Assembly (NCBI RefSeq): GCF_002197985.1
Contig: NZ_NBYK01000005.1
Location: 161,655-225,654 of the forward strand
DNA from: Halopseudomonas aestusnigri
Lineage (GTDB): Bacteria > Pseudomonadota > Gammaproteobacteria > Pseudomonadales > Pseudomonadaceae
Length of the DNA: 64,000 bases
Direction of reading: 5' to 3'
Both the position numbers and the translations under genes were made by a program. The notes under the pieces were generated by a model. It saw only the letters and a list, made by a program, of their open reading frames with translations, had not been told where the DNA came from and ran no database searches. Below, piece by piece: positions 28,192 through 36,553 of this stretch. Numbering within the stretch: position 1 is the stretch's first letter; each line of letters starts with the position of its first letter.

Positions 28192-29009
28192 TCATCGGCC
28201 CCCGGCGCATACTTGCGCTCGAAACGGGCCAGCAACTTCTGCGCCTTACGCTCGAGCAGAGCCAGCAGAGGCGCTTCGAGCCGCAGGGTCTCACGCAGCG
28301 GGGCTGCAAAATAGGCGCGCAGAAACCGCAGCTTGTCGCGTCGGGTCAGGCTGATCTCGAGTGCCGAGAAATACAGCCCGGCCAGATCCTTGTCGCGCCA
28401 GCGCCGGGGCACGGTCGGACGAATTTGCGCGCGGTGCAGATCGATGATCGACAGCTTGAAATCACTCGCATCCATCGGCCGGTCGGTATGCAGCAGGAAG
28501 TGACAGATGTAGCAATCGCGGTGATTGACGCCAGCTCGGTGCATGGCCGCAGTCATCTCGGCTACCCGGCGGATCAGCGCCCATTTGATGCCCGGAGCCG
28601 GCGGCTTATGCAGCCAGTCACGACTGTAATCTTCAAGACTGATGGTCGGCGCCAGCTCTTCGGTAATGATGAACGAGTGCTGTGCAGCAGGGTTGCTGCC
28701 CCGCTCACCAAAGGCTACCGCCGTCATGGTATTGATGCCGGCAGCGGTCAGTGCCTTTATCGCCTGCCACTCCTGCCCTGCGCCCAGCACCGGGCGCTTG
28801 AGGGTCGACCAATTCTTGAAAATCTCGGCCCACCCGACGCCACGATGAATCTTGACGAAATAACCCTTGCCATTGACTTCCGTGCGCAGCGTGCGGCGTG
28901 CTTCAAGTTCGCGAAATACCTCGCCTTGCAGCGCTTCCACCGCATCGAAGGCGTCGCGATTGGCCCACAGACTGAGGAAAGGCTCGCGCAGAATCAGGGT
29001 ATTGCTCAC
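28188..29009 (-). CDS. waaP: WaaP, heptose I kinase of the LPS inner core
   Basis: A 273-residue protein. Lys53 in GYFVKIHRG and the loop NHRDCYICHFLL (Asp165, His170) match the WaaP/RfaP family. Asp190 in SIIDLHRAQ is the DFG-equivalent. WaaP phosphorylates heptose I and is essential for outer membrane integrity in P. aeruginosa. It follows waaG with a 4-base overlap and precedes wapP with another, giving the conserved order waaF-waaC-waaG-waaP. Confidence 0.95.
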   Translation of the reverse strand: MSNTLILREPFLSLWANRDAFDAVEALQGEVFRELEARRTLRTEVNGKGYFVKIHRGVGWAEIFKNWSTLKRPVLGAGQEWQAIKALTAAGINTMTAVAFGERGSNPAAQHSFIITEELAPTISLEDYSRDWLHKPPAPGIKWALIRRVAEMTAAMHRAGVNHRDCYICHFLLHTDRPMDASDFKLSIIDLHRAQIRPTVPRRWRDKDLAGLYFSALEISLTRRDKLRFLRAYFAAPLRETLRLEAPLLALLERKAQKLLARFERKYAPGADE

Positions 29010-30127
29010 GCGCCAGCTCCCAGGATCACATCCGCAGCACGCTCAGGCAGGCTGTAGAGATCGGCCTGATCGGCAAACCGCAGGGCATTGGCTTTCCACT
29101 CCTTGCGCAAGGCTGAGTTGTTCAGCATGTCGCTCAACATCTGGTCGAGCTGACTCTGCTTGAATGGTGACGGCACAACCAGGCCACAGTCTGCCTCGCT
29201 GATGTAATGGGCGTAACCGCACACATCCGTCACCAGCACCGGCAGACCCGCCACCAGCGCTTCAAGCAGCACAGTGCCAGTGTTTTCGTTGTAGGCGGGA
29301 TGAATCAGCAAATCGGCGCCCAGCAAAAAGCGCGGTACATCGCTGCGCCCCTTCATGAAGATCACCCGGTCATCCACCGCCAGCGAGCGCGCGATGCGCT
29401 GGAAGGTGCCGGGATCATCCTGACCGATCACCATCAGCCTGGTGCGCTTGCGCAGGTCAGCTGGCAGCGCCGCGAGTGCGCGAATCGAGCGGTCCACACC
29501 CTTGGTGATAAACCCGGAGCCGATCTGCACCAGCAGCAGTTCGTCGTCCGCCAGACCGAACTCAGCGCGGAATTCGGCGCGAATCTCGGCCGCGTTGGCC
29601 GGTGCCCGACGATCCGGTGCGATGCCCGGCGGCAGCAGATGGAAGCGATCCAGCGGGGTTTTATAGTGTTTGGTAAACAGCGGCTGCTGTACCTCGGAGA
29701 TCATCAGAATCTGCGTCTTGCCAGCAGGCGAGAATACCGCCCGCTCGTACTCGGCAAAGTGGCGGTAACGGCTGGAGATGCGATACAGCGGGTTGCGCAG
29801 GGTCTGCGCCTTGTCTTCGAAGCAGGGATCGGCAGCATAGTAAACATCCAGCCCCGGCATCTTGTTGAAGCCAACCACCCGGTCGACAGGGCGTTTGGCC
29901 AGGTCAGCCTGGATCCAGGCGGTGAATTTCTCGTTACGGCGATGATTACTCAGGGCCTTGACGGGGGCCACCAACACTTCAAACCCCTCGGGAGTATCAC
30001 CTTCCCAGATCAGGGTATAGACGCGAATACGGTGTCCGCGCTCCTGACACACCTTGGCGATGCGCATGAAGTCACGCTGCAAACCGCCAAAGGGAAAATA
30101 CTTGTAAAGCACAAAAGCCAGCTGCAT
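29006..30127 (-). CDS. waaG: WaaG, core glycosyltransferase (GT4)
   Basis: A 373-residue GT-B glycosyltransferase. The N-terminus LAFVLYKYFPFGGLQRDFMRIA is typical of WaaG, and the C-terminal donor site has IHPAYNENTGTVLLEALVAGLPVLVTD, with the E-x7-E motif of family GT4. WaaG adds the first hexose of the outer core to heptose II on the cytoplasmic face of the inner membrane. It overlaps waaC by one base and waaP by four. Confidence 0.94.
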   Translation of the reverse strand: MQLAFVLYKYFPFGGLQRDFMRIAKVCQERGHRIRVYTLIWEGDTPEGFEVLVAPVKALSNHRRNEKFTAWIQADLAKRPVDRVVGFNKMPGLDVYYAADPCFEDKAQTLRNPLYRISSRYRHFAEYERAVFSPAGKTQILMISEVQQPLFTKHYKTPLDRFHLLPPGIAPDRRAPANAAEIRAEFRAEFGLADDELLLVQIGSGFITKGVDRSIRALAALPADLRKRTRLMVIGQDDPGTFQRIARSLAVDDRVIFMKGRSDVPRFLLGADLLIHPAYNENTGTVLLEALVAGLPVLVTDVCGYAHYISEADCGLVVPSPFKQSQLDQMLSDMLNNSALRKEWKANALRFADQADLYSLPERAADVILGAGA

Positions 30128-31188
30128 CAGACGATTCTCTTGTTGGACAGCAGCGGTCGCAGGTGCTGCATGACCCTGTCGGGGTCAAGTCGAGTAAAGC
30201 ACAGTGGTTGCTCGCGGGTCAGATCGAACCGGCGGGCATCCTCAGGGGTCGGCTGGTAGCTGCACTGCTTGCGCAGACAGGGTGCACAGGCAAAATCACT
30301 GGCCAGATGCTGCTGCGCGCGACCGTAGGCGCCGGTGAAGCCCGGATTGGTTGGCCCGAACAGCGACAGGGTCGGCACATCCAGCGCCGCTGCCAGATGG
30401 CCGAGCCCGGTATCGACTGCGACACAGGCGCTGGCACCGGCCAGCTGGCGGGCAACATCGCGCAGCGGCAGCCGAGGCAGTACGATAGCGCCTTCGAGCC
30501 CCTCGGCAATGCGCAGCGCACGGGCCTGCTCATCGAGGCTGCCCCACGGCAGGCGCACGTCAACACCGCTGGCAACCAGCCGCTCGGCCAGTTGCCGCCA
30601 ATACAGCTCGGGCCAGTGTTTGGTCACCCAGGTGGTGCCGTGCAACAGCACCACGTAAGGGGTGCTGGCAGATTCGGCACCCAATGCCGCGCGGTCGAGA
30701 CCGTAATCCCCCAGCCCTTCCTCCAGCGTGTAGCCAAGCGCCTGGGCAAACAGCTGACGTGTCCGCTCCACCGCATGCTGGCCCCACGGCACTGGCAGCC
30801 GACGTTGATAAAAGCGTGCGGCCAGCGGCTCACGGGCCGAGTCCCGATCCAGCCCTACCACCTCGGCGCTGGTATAGCGGGTCAGCCAGGCGCTCTTGAG
30901 CAGGCCTTGGGCATCGATCACCAAATCATAGTCAGTCTCGCGCAGACGGCGTTTGAAGTTGCCCCACTCACCGCTGCGCACTGCCTGAAACGGCTTCTTG
31001 CGCCAACGACGAATGGCCACCGGAATCACGGCCTCCACGGCCGGATGCCAGTACGGAATTTCGGCAAAGCCCTCTTCCACCACCCAGTCGAAACGGATGC
31101 CGGGGATAGCGCGCGCAGCATCGGTCAATGCCGGGAGGGTATGAATGACATCCCCGAGCGAGGACGTCTTGATCAGCAGCACCCGCAT
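30127..31188 (-). CDS. waaC: WaaC, heptosyltransferase I
   Basis: A 353-residue GT9 enzyme beginning MRVLLIKTSSLGDVIHTLPAL, the heptosyltransferase signature. The donor half has HGTTWVTKHWPELYW and AVDTGLGHLAAALDVPTLSLFGPT. It adds the first L-glycero-D-manno-heptose to Kdo using the product of the HldE pathway. It starts 5 bases after waaF and ends at the first base of waaG. Confidence 0.95.
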   Translation of the reverse strand: MRVLLIKTSSLGDVIHTLPALTDAARAIPGIRFDWVVEEGFAEIPYWHPAVEAVIPVAIRRWRKKPFQAVRSGEWGNFKRRLRETDYDLVIDAQGLLKSAWLTRYTSAEVVGLDRDSAREPLAARFYQRRLPVPWGQHAVERTRQLFAQALGYTLEEGLGDYGLDRAALGAESASTPYVVLLHGTTWVTKHWPELYWRQLAERLVASGVDVRLPWGSLDEQARALRIAEGLEGAIVLPRLPLRDVARQLAGASACVAVDTGLGHLAAALDVPTLSLFGPTNPGFTGAYGRAQQHLASDFACAPCLRKQCSYQPTPEDARRFDLTREQPLCFTRLDPDRVMQHLRPLLSNKRIV

Positions 31189-31193
31189 CAGGA

Positions 31194-32240
31194 TCAGCTG
31201 TCCTGCGGGTCGGGCAGCAGATCGCCTACCAGCCGATCCAGCGCTGCGTCCACCTGGGCAGGTGCCAGATCACGCAGACAGTTGTAATGACCAAATCGGC
31301 AAGTCCGATCAAAGCAGGGGCTGCAATCCAGGCCCAGCCGCACCATTTCCACCTGGTCAGCCAACGGCGGCGTAAAACCGGGCGAGGTCGAGCCGTAGAC
31401 CGCCACCAACGGGCGATTCAGCGCCGCAGCCACATGCATCAGCCCCGAGTCATTGCTGACCACCGCATCAGCGCACGACAGCAGGTCAATCGCCTGAGCC
31501 AGACTGGTATCGCCACACAGGTTGGTCGACTCTTCGCGCAACCCTGGAATCAGGCGAGCGCGAATTTGTTCGGCAACCGCATGGTCATTTTTCGAGCCGA
31601 ACAGCCAGACCTGCCAGCCCTGCCGAATGCGCGCTTCGGCCACGGCAGCATAGTGCTCCGACGGCCAGCGCTTGGCCTCGCCAAATTCGGCCCCCGGGCA
31701 CAGCGCCAGCACCGGACGATCACGCTCCAGGCCAAAATGCGCCAATGCCGCATCACGCGATGCCGGATCAATCTGCAGCGACGGACGCGGATAGGGTGTC
31801 GGCAACTCGGTGCCCGGCTCATAGGCCAGCGCCATAAAGCGCTCGATCATCAGCGGGTAGGCGTCCTTGTCCAGCTTGCGCACGTCGTTGAGCAGACCGT
31901 AGCGCATCTCGCCACGCCAACCGGTGCGCAGCGGAATATCGGCAAAGAAGGGAACCAGCGCTGACTTGAGGGAGTTGGGCAGCAGAATCGCCTGATCGTA
32001 CTGACCGGCCAGACTGCGACCAATGCGCCGCCGGGTAGCAAGCTCCAGCGCGCCATGACCGAGCGGAAAGCTCAGCGCGCTGCGCACTTCCGGCATGCGC
32101 TCGAGAATCGGCCGGCTCCAGTCAGGCGCCAGCACATCGATCATGCAGTCGTCACCATGGCGTTGCTTCAGACAGGTGAACAGCGTCTGCGCCATCACCA
32201 TGTCGCCAACCCAGCTGGGACCGATAATCAGGATGTTCAT
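31194..32240 (-). CDS. waaF: WaaF, heptosyltransferase II
   Basis: A 348-residue GT9 enzyme starting MNILIIGPSWVGDMVMAQTL. It has CPGAEFGEAKRWP and VSNDSGLMHVAAALNRPLVAVYGSTSPG in the ADP-heptose site. It adds the second heptose. I take ATG 32240; a TTG three codons upstream lies in a repeat element. That repeat directly abuts the start codon, so the ribosome site is only a weak GAAG inside the repeat. It is the first gene of the waaF-to-pseI run and is separated from ilvE by 82 bases. Confidence 0.94.
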   Translation of the reverse strand: MNILIIGPSWVGDMVMAQTLFTCLKQRHGDDCMIDVLAPDWSRPILERMPEVRSALSFPLGHGALELATRRRIGRSLAGQYDQAILLPNSLKSALVPFFADIPLRTGWRGEMRYGLLNDVRKLDKDAYPLMIERFMALAYEPGTELPTPYPRPSLQIDPASRDAALAHFGLERDRPVLALCPGAEFGEAKRWPSEHYAAVAEARIRQGWQVWLFGSKNDHAVAEQIRARLIPGLREESTNLCGDTSLAQAIDLLSCADAVVSNDSGLMHVAAALNRPLVAVYGSTSPGFTPPLADQVEMVRLGLDCSPCFDRTCRFGHYNCLRDLAPAQVDAALDRLVGDLLPDPQDS

Positions 32241-32321
32241 AAGCTTCAAGCTTCAAGCCTCAAGCAACAAACCCCGAGCGGCGCGCAAATACTTGCCGCT
32301 TGAGGCTTGCCGCTTGCAGCC
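32241..32321. repeat. Intergenic inverted element of AAGCYNC 7-base units (copy A)
   Basis: Four head-to-tail 7-base units at 32241-32268 (AAGCTTC twice, AAGCCTC, AAGCAAC) face four reversed units at 32294-32321. A perfect 11-base inverted repeat, AAGCCTCAAGC at 32255-32265 with its complement at 32298-32308, could form a hairpin. It fills most of the ilvE-waaF gap and ends at the waaF start codon. Confidence 0.8.
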
Positions 32322-32322
32322 A

Positions 32323-33246
32323 TCAACCGACCAGTGTCCGCCATTCGGCGTGCTCTGCGGTCTGGCCGGTGACCAGATCGAAGTACGCCTTCTGCAGTTT
32401 TTCAGTGATCGGACCGCGACGGCCTGCACCGATCTGGCGGCAATCCAGCTCGCGAATCGGCGTAACTTCGGCGGCGGTACCCGTGAAGAAGGCCTCGTCG
32501 GCGATATACACCTCGTCGCGGGTAATACGCTTCTCGACAACCGGGATATTGAACTGCGACGCCAGCGCCAGCACAGTTGCGCGAGTAATGCCGTTCAGGC
32601 AGGCAGTCACTTCCGGGGTGTAGATGGTGCCGTTCTTGACGATGAATACGTTCTCGCCCGAGCCCTCGGCAACATAGCCTTCCGGATCCAGCAGCAGCGC
32701 CTCGTCGGCACCGGCGGAGACCGCTTCCTGCAGCGCCAGCATGGAGTTCATGTAGGCACCGCTGGCCTTGGCACGGGTCATGGTGATGTTGACGTGGTGA
32801 CGGGTGAAGGAACTGGTGCGAATCTTGATGCCGCGCTCAAGTGCTTCTTCGCCCATGTAGGCACCCCAATGCCAGGCTGCGATGGCAACATGTACCTTCA
32901 GGTTGTCAGCGCGGATGCCCATGCCTTCGGACCCGTAGAACACCAGCGGGCGAATATAGGCGGTTTCCAGGTTGTTCTCGCGAACCACGGCGCGCTGCGC
33001 CTCGTTCAGCTGTTCCTTGGTAAAGGGAATCTTCATGCCCATGATGTGGGCGGAATCGAACAGGCGATCGGTGTGAGCGTCCAGACGGAAGATGGCGGTG
33101 CCATCCGGGGTCTTGTAGGCACGGACGCCTTCGAATACGCCCATGCCGTAGTGCAGCGAGTGCGTGAGCACGTGAATATTGGCTTCACGCCAGGGAATCA
33201 TTTCACCATCAAACCAGATTAGACCATCACGATCGGCCATCGACAT
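32323..33246 (-). CDS. ilvE: IlvE, branched-chain amino acid aminotransferase
   Basis: A 307-residue fold-type IV PLP aminotransferase. HYGMGVFEGVRAY, the PLP Lys region (TRAKASGAYMNSM) and EGSGENVFIV with FTGTAAEVTPI are the class IV hallmarks. It catalyses the last step of Leu, Ile and Val synthesis. I start it at MSMADRDG (ATG 33246), the usual Pseudomonas N-terminus, with GGAG 9 bases upstream; an in-frame ATG at 33261 is the alternative. Its order between waaF and glnE matches P. aeruginosa PA5012-PA5014. Confidence 0.95.
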   Translation of the reverse strand: MSMADRDGLIWFDGEMIPWREANIHVLTHSLHYGMGVFEGVRAYKTPDGTAIFRLDAHTDRLFDSAHIMGMKIPFTKEQLNEAQRAVVRENNLETAYIRPLVFYGSEGMGIRADNLKVHVAIAAWHWGAYMGEEALERGIKIRTSSFTRHHVNITMTRAKASGAYMNSMLALQEAVSAGADEALLLDPEGYVAEGSGENVFIVKNGTIYTPEVTACLNGITRATVLALASQFNIPVVEKRITRDEVYIADEAFFTGTAAEVTPIRELDCRQIGAGRRGPITEKLQKAYFDLVTGQTAEHAEWRTLVG

Positions 33247-33319
33247 AGCAGCCAGCTCCATACGTATCTATTCAATCAGTCTTGCGTTCTTGGTTTCTGC
33301 CTGAGCGCGCCCTAGCCGA

Positions 33320-36274
33320 TCACACCCGCGTATCGGGGATCGGCTCCTGGGGTGGCAGCACCTGCTGCCAGAGCTTGATGACCCCGTGTCGGAAATCATG
33401 AAACTGGTCGCCGCTTACTTTGCCCGGCTGATTCTGTAGAGCCAGGCGATGAGCTGCAGCCCGGTAGGCCTTGTAAGCCTCCTGCAGGCTGGTGACATCC
33501 TCACCGGCGATCAGACCGGCGTTTTGCAGCTCATCAAGAATCCTGATGTTGTCGGTGTAGCGCAGTAATTCGGGGTACCGGCACGACCAGGCAAGAACCG
33601 CATATTGCACCATAAATTCGATGTCAACGATACCACCTGCGTCCTGCTTGAGATCAAACAATTGCGCTGCGGTGAAGGCATCTGCCGTTGTACCGGCCCG
33701 CGTTGCCTTGGTACCGAGGTTGTCGCGCATCTTCTGGCGCATGTCGCTGACCTCGCGCAGCAGCGTTTGCTCATCGCGCTGGCGGCCCAACACCTGAGCC
33801 CGAAGCGCCTGAAAGCGTTCGGCAAGACGTTCACAGCCGACCAGCGCACGTGCCCGCACCAGTGCCTGATGCTCCCAGGTCCAGGCCTCATCCAGCTGAT
33901 AGCGCGAGAACGACGCCAGCGAGCTGACCAGCAGCCCGGAATCGCCGGACGGCCGCAGGCGCATATCCACCTCGTACAATGCCCCGGAAACCGTCTGGGT
34001 ATTGAGCATGTGGATCACCCGCTGCCCCAGCCGGGTGAAGAACTTGCTGCCCTCAATCGGTCGCTCACCATCGGTATCGGCCTGCGGATCACCGTCGTGG
34101 ATAAACACCAGGTCCAGATCGGAGCCATGCCCCAGCTCAATACCGCCGACCTTGCCATAACCAACAATGATGAAATCCAGTTCGCAGCGCGATCCGTCGG
34201 CCCGCGCCGGGCGGCCGTGGCGGGCAACCATTTCGCGCCACGCCAGCATCAGCACCTGCTGCAGGATCGCTTCCGCCATCCAGGTCAGGTAATCACTTAC
34301 CTTCATCAGCGGCAGGGTGCCCGCGATTTCCGAGGCAGCAATGCGCAGCACGTGCGCACGCTTGAAATAGCGCAGGGTTTCCATCTGCTGCTCAAGATCG
34401 TCCTCGGGGATGCGCAGCAACTGCTGACGCAGCTCGTCGGCCAGCTCCTCTGCGACCGGTGGCCGGTAAAGTCGTCCGGCGTTCAGCAGCTCATCCAGAA
34501 CCACCGGGTAGCGGGCAATCTGCTCGGCGATCCAGGGGCTGGCCGCACACAGCACCAGCAGCTCACGCAGTGCACCCGGATTCTCGGTCAGCAGCACCAG
34601 ATAGGCAGAGCGCCTCGCCACTGCCTCGACCAGGGGCAGCACGCGCTCCAGAGCCAGATCGGGATTATCCTGCTCGCAGGCCATGGCCAGCAGCCGCGGC
34701 ATGAAGATATCCAGCCGCTCACGCCCCGCCCGCTGCATGGCGCGCACCCTGGCCGAACCGAGCAGATCCTGCAGGCGTTTCCAGGCCGCCGGCGCTTCGG
34801 TGTAGCCAGCCTCTGTCAGTTGCTGCAGTCCCTGCTCCGGCTCCAGGGTGCCATCCCACAACGGCACCCAGTCAACCTGACTCGACTGCAGCTCGCCCTC
34901 GTCTTCGTCCGGGTCTGCAATCACGCCGGCAAAATGCCGGGCTACACGCCAGCGCTCTGCATCCAGGTGTTCACGAAAAGTCTCCCAACCGGAGAAACCG
35001 AGCATCCAGGCAATCCGCGCCTGACCTTGCGGATCAGTCGGCAGCATCTGCGTCTGACGGTCATCAACCGCCTGCAGGGCGTGTTCGGTATCACGCAAAA
35101 AGCCATAAGCATCGGTCAGTTCCTGCACTGCTTCAGCAGGCAGGTAGTTATTCTCACCCAGGGTTTTCAGTACCCCCAGAATCGGCCGCTGCTGCAAGCT
35201 GCGGTCACGCCCTCCGTGAATCAACTGGAACGCCTGACCGATAAACTCGACCTCGCGGATGCCACCAGAGCCCAGTTTGACGTTGTCGTGCAGGCCCTTG
35301 CGCTGCACCTCGCGCTGAATCATCTGCTTGAGCGTGCGCAGCGCATCAATCGCGGCGAAATCCAGGTAACGCCGGTAGACAAACGGCCGCAGCATCGCCA
35401 GCAGCTCGGCGCCGGCCTGCTGGTCACCAGCCACCACCCGCGCCTTGATCATGGCATAGCGCTCCCAGTCGCGCCCCTGGCTCTGGTAATACTGTTCCAG
35501 CGCGTCAAAGCTGAACACCAGCGCACCGCTGTCGCCATAGGGTCGCAGGCGCATGTCAACACGGAACACAAAGCCATCGACCGTGGGCGCATCCAGCGCC
35601 TTGATCAGCTTCTGCCCCAGGCGAATGAAAAACTCCTGATTCGACAGGCTGCGACGACCACCGCGGGTCTCACCTGCCTCGGGATAGGCAAAGATCAGGT
35701 CAATATCGGACGACAGATTCAGCTCGACCGCGCCCAATTTGCCCATACCCAATACCACCATGTGCTGCGGCACACCGTCACGACTGACCGGCTCGCCGAA
35801 GCTGGTACAGCAAAGCCGGTACAGCCACTGATAGGCCTCGTCGATGCAGGCGTCGGCCATATCCGAGAGATCACGGGTGGTTTCCTTCAATGCCGCCCGG
35901 CGGGTCAGGTCGCGCCAGATGATGCGCACCTGCTGCCACTGACGAAAGCGGCGCAGACGCTGCGCCAGTTGCTCCTCACTGTCACAGCCTTCCAGCACCT
36001 GCTGCAGCAGGCCACGCAGCTCGCCCTCTTCGAGTGAGCGGGTCAAACGCCCCTGCTCCACCAGCCGCCAGGCCAGCAAAGGATCACGGCGTAACTGCTC
36101 TGCCACGAAGTCACTGGCTGCCAGCACCTGCGCCAGCTCTGTTTCAAAAACCTCACCGAGCTCCGACCGACGCTCGGCCAGCCCCGCCTGGGCGAGCGCG
36201 GCCGCCCACTGGGCAAGATGATGATCACGGGTTGCCTGCAGGGACTCCGGCAGCGGGGGCAGCGTAGATGGCAT
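33320..36274 (-). CDS. glnE: GlnE, glutamine synthetase adenylyltransferase/deadenylylase
   Basis: A 984-residue enzyme with two nucleotidyltransferase domains. Each has a G-(K)-x-G-(G)-x-EL-x(3)-SD-x-D motif: MGKLGAVELNLSSDIDLIF in the N-terminal (deadenylylating) half and YGKVGGIELGHGSDLDLVF in the C-terminal (adenylylating) half. GlnE tunes glutamine synthetase activity in response to PII and glutamine. The length is standard. It is divergent from aceE. Confidence 0.96.
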   Translation of the reverse strand: MPSTLPPLPESLQATRDHHLAQWAAALAQAGLAERRSELGEVFETELAQVLAASDFVAEQLRRDPLLAWRLVEQGRLTRSLEEGELRGLLQQVLEGCDSEEQLAQRLRRFRQWQQVRIIWRDLTRRAALKETTRDLSDMADACIDEAYQWLYRLCCTSFGEPVSRDGVPQHMVVLGMGKLGAVELNLSSDIDLIFAYPEAGETRGGRRSLSNQEFFIRLGQKLIKALDAPTVDGFVFRVDMRLRPYGDSGALVFSFDALEQYYQSQGRDWERYAMIKARVVAGDQQAGAELLAMLRPFVYRRYLDFAAIDALRTLKQMIQREVQRKGLHDNVKLGSGGIREVEFIGQAFQLIHGGRDRSLQQRPILGVLKTLGENNYLPAEAVQELTDAYGFLRDTEHALQAVDDRQTQMLPTDPQGQARIAWMLGFSGWETFREHLDAERWRVARHFAGVIADPDEDEGELQSSQVDWVPLWDGTLEPEQGLQQLTEAGYTEAPAAWKRLQDLLGSARVRAMQRAGRERLDIFMPRLLAMACEQDNPDLALERVLPLVEAVARRSAYLVLLTENPGALRELLVLCAASPWIAEQIARYPVVLDELLNAGRLYRPPVAEELADELRQQLLRIPEDDLEQQMETLRYFKRAHVLRIAASEIAGTLPLMKVSDYLTWMAEAILQQVLMLAWREMVARHGRPARADGSRCELDFIIVGYGKVGGIELGHGSDLDLVFIHDGDPQADTDGERPIEGSKFFTRLGQRVIHMLNTQTVSGALYEVDMRLRPSGDSGLLVSSLASFSRYQLDEAWTWEHQALVRARALVGCERLAERFQALRAQVLGRQRDEQTLLREVSDMRQKMRDNLGTKATRAGTTADAFTAAQLFDLKQDAGGIVDIEFMVQYAVLAWSCRYPELLRYTDNIRILDELQNAGLIAGEDVTSLQEAYKAYRAAAHRLALQNQPGKVSGDQFHDFRHGVIKLWQQVLPPQEPIPDTRV

Positions 36275-36360
36275 GGTCTATCCTGTTCATGAACCGAAAC
36301 AGCAGCTTGCCACGATGGCTGCCGACGGGGAAGCGGCGCAACATGACCAGATAGTCTGAA

Positions 36361-36375
36361 TGTAGTACAACTACA
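36361..36375. promoter_or_regulatory. HexR-like operator, site 1
   Basis: TGTAGTACAACTACA is a perfect 6-3-6 palindrome. It fits the reported HexR consensus (TGTAAT-WWW-ATTACA with purine/pyrimidine variation) except for a central C. It lies 51 bases upstream of a second copy. Confidence 0.55.
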
Positions 36376-36411
36376 AATTAGACCTTTGCGGACTGGATAA
36401 AGCTGATTTTA

Positions 36412-36426
36412 TGTAGTAAAACTACA
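36412..36426. promoter_or_regulatory. HexR-like operator, site 2
   Basis: TGTAGTAAAACTACA is a 6-3-6 palindrome matching the relaxed HexR consensus at all positions. It lies 128 bases before the aceE start codon, and the copy-to-copy distance is 51 bases, about five helical turns. Confidence 0.6.
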
Positions 36427-36553
36427 GAACAAATTCCAACACACCCTGTCACAACACCCACAGGTGTTTGGCAAGCCCAGGTCGACACCCTCCGATCGGC
36501 AGGTTCGCGACCGCTTCCGGCACTTGCAAGGCCCACAAGGTCTGGAGACCACA

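Larger units (their letters stand above)
36275..36553. other. Divergent glnE/aceE regulatory region
   Basis: A 279-base gene-free region, noticeably A+T-rich at 36360-36430. It contains two similar palindromes (annotated separately). A possible aceE promoter is TTGCGG (36386-36391), 18 bases, TATGTA (36410-36415), which would place the second palindrome over the -10. This promoter is only a visual guess. Confidence 0.5.

Noticed and set aside
33605..36037. 810-codon frame opposite glnE
   Set aside because: Long but antisense to a clear GlnE with both catalytic motifs; no domain features.
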